Assembly: GCF_000379085.1 (NCBI RefSeq)
Contig: NZ_KB905378.1
Location: 1,163,864-1,227,863, forward strand
From: Halomicrobium katesii DSM 19301
GTDB lineage: Archaea; Halobacteriota; Halobacteria; Halobacteriales; Haloarculaceae
DNA: 64,000 bases
Direction: 5' to 3'
Position 1 is the first letter of the stretch; each line of letters starts with the position of its first letter. Positions 61,433 to 64,000 of the stretch are shown here, piece after piece. The notes beneath the pieces are model-generated. The model was not told the DNA's origin. It saw only the letters and a program-made list of their open reading frames with translations, and did no database searches. A program made the position numbers and the translations under genes.

Positions 61433-62746
61433 TCACTCGCGGGCCCCGGCGACGGCGTCGCGCGCGATCTCGAAGGCGTCTCTCGCCCGCTCCTCGTCTC
61501 GTGCCTCGGCGGTGATCCGGACCAGCGGCTGGGTCCCGCTGGCCCGGACCAGGAACCACGCGTCTCCGAGGTCGACCCGAACGCCGTCGAGCGTCGCCAC
61601 GTCGTCGTACTCGGCCGTGATCCGGTCGGCCAGGCGATCCACGACGGCGCGCTTGTCCTCGACGGCGATACTCTCGCGGCGGATCGGATAGTCGGGCACC
61701 GCGGCGACGCGTTCCCGAAGCGACTCCTCGGCGTGGAGCGCCACGAGCCGGCAGGCCGCGAGGGGGCCATCGGGACACAGCGTCTGGCCTGGCCAGATCC
61801 AGGCCCCGCTGGGCTCGCCGCCGAAGGCGACGCCCGGCCGGCTCGCTCGCTCGGCCACGTACACGTCGCCGACGGGCGTGTACGTCACCGCCACGTCGGC
61901 CTCTGCGAGGAAGTCCGCGACCGCGAGACTCGTGTCGACCGGCACCGCGACGGTGTCGCCGGGCGACGCCGCTTCGCGGGCGAAGACGGCCAGCAGTTCG
62001 TCTCCGGAGACGAAGCTTCCGTCGGCCGTCGCCGCTCGCAGGCGGTCGGCGTCGCCGTCGTGTGCCACGCCGAGCTCGGCGTCCGTGTTCGCGACCAGCG
62101 CCGACAGGGACGCGCAGTTGTCCGCGGTCGGTTCGCTGGGACGGCCCGGAAACGAGCCGTCCGGCTGGACGTTCAGCGTCTCGACCCCACAGCCCAGCTC
62201 CTGGAGCGCGTCGACGCTCACGCCGCCCGCGCCGTTACCGAGATCGACGGCCACCGGCGGTGCGTCCGCCGGAGCGAGCGAGACGGCGTCCGCGATCGTC
62301 CGCGCGTGGCGCTCGCGGCCGTTCGCCGTCGTCCGCGTGCCGAGCCCGTCCCACGCTTCCAGATCGGCGACGCCGTCGCGGACCCGCTCGGCGATCCGCT
62401 CGCGGCCGGTCTCGTCGAACGCCTGCCCGGAGGGCTGCCAGAGCTTGATCCCGTTGTCTGGCGCGGGGTTGTGCGAGGCCGTGATCACTACGCCGGCGTC
62501 GGCGTCGCGCCACCCGACCGAACGGGCGACCGTCGGCGTCGCCGCCACTCCGAGGTCGATCACGTCGGTCCCGGACTCGCGCAGTCCCGCCGCCAGCGCG
62601 TCGGTCAGTAGCTCGCCGGACTCGCGCGGGTCGCGACCGACCACCACCCGATCGGCCTCGACGCCCAGCGCCCGACCCGCGTCGAGGGCGAGCGCCGCCG
62701 TCACGTCCTCGCCGACTGGTCCCCGGATGCCGCTCGTGCCGAACAT
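61433..62746 (-). CDS. glmM: Phosphoglucosamine mutase / phosphohexomutase
   Basis: 437 residues from ATG 62744-62746 (MFGTSGIRGPVGEDVTAALAL). Phospho-Ser loop GVVITASHNPAPDNGIKLW (catalytic Ser), Mg loop GVAHDGDADRLRA, sugar loop FGGEPSGAWIW, phosphate loop VRASGTQPLVRITAEA: the full alpha-D-phosphohexomutase set. GlmM versus phosphomannomutase/phosphoglucomutase cannot be fully separated by eye. Converts glucosamine-6-P to glucosamine-1-P for surface glycan precursors if GlmM. Divergent from rpiA. Confidence 0.9.
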   Translation of the reverse strand: MFGTSGIRGPVGEDVTAALALDAGRALGVEADRVVVGRDPRESGELLTDALAAGLRESGTDVIDLGVAATPTVARSVGWRDADAGVVITASHNPAPDNGIKLWQPSGQAFDETGRERIAERVRDGVADLEAWDGLGTRTTANGRERHARTIADAVSLAPADAPPVAVDLGNGAGGVSVDALQELGCGVETLNVQPDGSFPGRPSEPTADNCASLSALVANTDAELGVAHDGDADRLRAATADGSFVSGDELLAVFAREAASPGDTVAVPVDTSLAVADFLAEADVAVTYTPVGDVYVAERASRPGVAFGGEPSGAWIWPGQTLCPDGPLAACRLVALHAEESLRERVAAVPDYPIRRESIAVEDKRAVVDRLADRITAEYDDVATLDGVRVDLGDAWFLVRASGTQPLVRITAEARDEERARDAFEIARDAVAGARE

Positions 62747-62862
62747 ACCGACAGGTCGCGAGAGCGTGACAAAAAGTATGCGTCGTCTAGTCGCCGACGC
62801 TCGGTGTCTCGACCTCGCTCGGGAGAACAAACGTTTTGTCCGCGTCCGTGGACCCTCCGGGC

Positions 62863-63543
62863 ATGAAACAGGGCGGGAGCGACGACGCGAAGCGCGCGGC
62901 GGGAGCATCGGCCGCCGAGGCCGTCGAAGACGGGATGGTGGTCGGGCTCGGGACCGGCTCCACCGCGGCCCACGCGATACGGGCCATCGGCGCGGCCGTC
63001 GACGCCGGGCTGGACGTGACCGGGGTTCCGACCTCGTTTCAGTCCCGCGAACTCGCGCGGGAAGCGGGGATCCCGTTGACCGACCTCGACGCCGCCGAGA
63101 TCGATCTCGCGATCGACGGCGCGGATCAGGTCGCTGGCGGGTGTCTCGTCAAGGGCGGCGGCGCGGCCCACGCCCGCGAGAAGATCGTCGACACGGCGGC
63201 CGACCGGCTCCTCGTCGTCGTCGATCCGACCAAGGAGGCGGACGTGCTCGACCACCCGGTCCCACTCGAACTGCTGCCGGCCGCCAGACGGCCCGTCGCG
63301 GCGGCCGTCGAGCGACTCGGCGGGGAGCCGGCGCTTCGCCGCGCCGAGCGCAAGGACGGGCCGGTGGTGACCGACAACGGCAACCTCGTGTTCGACTGTG
63401 CGTTCGGTGCGATCGCCGACCCCGCCGCGCTGGCGGCGGACCTCGCGACGATCCCCGGCGTCGTCGAGCACGGCCTGTTCGTCGACGTGGCCGACGAGAT
63501 CCACTGCGGGACGGCTGACGGCGTCACCGTTACCGAACTGTAG
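62863..63543 (+). CDS. rpiA: Ribose-5-phosphate isomerase A
   Basis: 226 residues from ATG 62863 (MKQGGSDDAKRAAGASAAEA); an in-frame TTG further up is less likely. Motifs: VVGLGTGSTAAHAI, DLAIDGADQVAGGCLVKGGGAAHAREKIV, the phosphate and sugar loops of RpiA, with the catalytic Asp and Lys in them. Interconverts ribose-5-P and ribulose-5-P for nucleotide synthesis. Length is as expected. Confidence 0.95.
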   Translation: MKQGGSDDAKRAAGASAAEAVEDGMVVGLGTGSTAAHAIRAIGAAVDAGLDVTGVPTSFQSRELAREAGIPLTDLDAAEIDLAIDGADQVAGGCLVKGGGAAHAREKIVDTAADRLLVVVDPTKEADVLDHPVPLELLPAARRPVAAAVERLGGEPALRRAERKDGPVVTDNGNLVFDCAFGAIADPAALAADLATIPGVVEHGLFVDVADEIHCGTADGVTVTEL

Positions 63544-63603
63544 CCACCGATAGCGCCACGGCTGGTCGGTTCGCGTCGAAAAAATCGATCGAGGGTGTCG
63601 GCC

Positions 63604-63771
63604 TTACAGGTCGCGCGGCTGGACGGTCTTCCGGTCGTTGGCCTCGGCTCGGCGGGCGGCGTCTGCGAGCAGCTCCTCGACCTCGTCGTCGAGGGCTGTG
63701 TAGAAGTCGGAGGCAACGTTCATGTCATCGAGCTCTTCCTTCACGGCTGCTTTGACGATTAGGTCTGCCAT
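63604..63771 (-). CDS. DUF1931 histone-fold-like protein (55 aa)
   Basis: MADLIVKAAVKEELDDMNVASDFYTALDDEVEELLADAARRAEANDRKTVQPRDL: after the first strand-like residues come the helices of a histone-fold relative ending in the typical RAEANDRKTVQPRDL. Known as DUF1931 small archaeal histone-like proteins. TATA-like TATTTAA on the minus strand about 30 bp upstream implies a nearly leaderless transcript. Role in DNA compaction or regulation is inference. Confidence 0.85.
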   Translation of the reverse strand: MADLIVKAAVKEELDDMNVASDFYTALDDEVEELLADAARRAEANDRKTVQPRDL

Positions 63772-63870
63772 ACAGAGAACGTGTTCCAGGTGCCATGTTA
63801 AATACTTTCCTGAATCATGGCCCTCTCGCCGGTATTGACGGGGGTTTGAGCCACTTTGACACTCGACACC

Positions 63871-64000
63871 CCATATAAATATGGCCGATCCGGCTCGCTT
63901 CGAGGTGGCCTCGACCACCGAAACCGCCGCTGGCGACCGCTGGTGTGTCGCTCGCGCGCGAACGCGGCGGGCGAACAGTTGGAAAGAGTCGAGTGTGCGC
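63871..64000 (+). promoter_or_regulatory. TATA box (CCATATAAAT) and start of an unidentified transcript at window end
   Basis: ATATAAAT at 63873-63880 is a clear TATA box facing right. A frame from ATG 63881 (MADPARFEVASTTETAAGDRW) is open to the end of the window (40 codons), but the TATA box abuts that ATG, so transcription should start at about 63905 and the ATG cannot be the start of the main product. Too little sequence to identify a gene. Confidence 0.45.

Noticed and set aside
1-64000. CRISPR arrays, tRNA and rRNA genes
   Set aside because: No regularly spaced repeats and no cloverleaf-like or rRNA sequence were seen on either strand by eye. A tRNAscan-SE and CRISPR search would settle this.
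63881-64000. Coding gene from ATG 63881
   Set aside because: The TATA box touches this ATG, so the transcript should begin ~25 bp later; only 40 codons are visible.

Overview
The window is haloarchaeal chromosomal DNA. It has high GC, strongly acidic proteins, Tat-type twin-arginine lipoproteins and short or leaderless 5' regions with TATA-like boxes. It carries archaeal alanyl-tRNA synthetase, a replication factor C small subunit with an intein, beta-RFAP synthase, a DUF1931 histone-fold protein and several halobacterial insertion-sequence families. I cannot name the genus from sequence alone. No rRNA, tRNA or CRISPR array was seen.

Layout: (1) 1-14.2 kb is core: SRAP peptidase (partial), ornithine-cyclodeaminase-like LOR/SDH protein, VOC protein, MscS-like membrane protein, ilvD, beta-RFAP synthase, a RecA/KaiC-like protein, an RHH/coiled-coil/zinc-ribbon protein, a ThiN-type regulator, a divergent Nramp-like transporter with a P-loop protein, and a lipoprotein. 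(2) 14.2-49.7 kb is an accessory island full of insertion sequences. Its first part (15.9-29.3 kb) is an iron/siderophore-type locus: five tandem paralogous FecB-like lipoproteins plus a sixth on the opposite strand, three reduced FAD-only thioredoxin-reductase-like proteins, halobacterial proteins of unknown function, a DtxR-like regulator, and two 16-bp iron-box-like palindromes in the adjacent promoters. No permease or ATPase is present. Its second part (31.6-39.3 kb) is an arsenic locus: arsR-acr3-small ORF-arsC on the minus strand; arsD-arsA and a series of small cysteine-tailed proteins on the plus strand; an HxlR regulator; and arsR-arsM with a frameshift in arsM. It is bracketed by two IS1595-type copies. 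The rest (39.4-49.7 kb) holds IS630, IS4/IS701-like, IS5 and ISH3 elements, a SWIM-domain gene, an AbiE-like nucleotidyltransferase/HTH pair, a frameshifted small gene, an origin-like inverted repeat, an RHH regulator between palindromes, and a fragment of a cysteine-rich peptide cut by an IS5 end. (3) 50.0-64 kb is core again: alpha/beta hydrolase, DUF4013-like protein, alaS, a small membrane protein, rfcS with a ~702-residue intein, a methyltransferase, membrane proteins, a DUF7504-like protein, a small zinc-ribbon protein, GlmM-type phosphohexomutase, rpiA and the histone-fold protein.

Two things stand out. The first is the iron locus: many binding lipoproteins with FAD-only flavoproteins but no transporter, which suggests capture and reductive release of a ferric chelate (inference). 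The second is a family of 84-86-bp palindromic elements (five copies, three practically identical) lying at gene 3' ends, four of them including a stop codon. Single-base homopolymer frameshifts cluster in the island and are absent from the core; they may be real decay or uncorrected sequencing errors in repetitive DNA.
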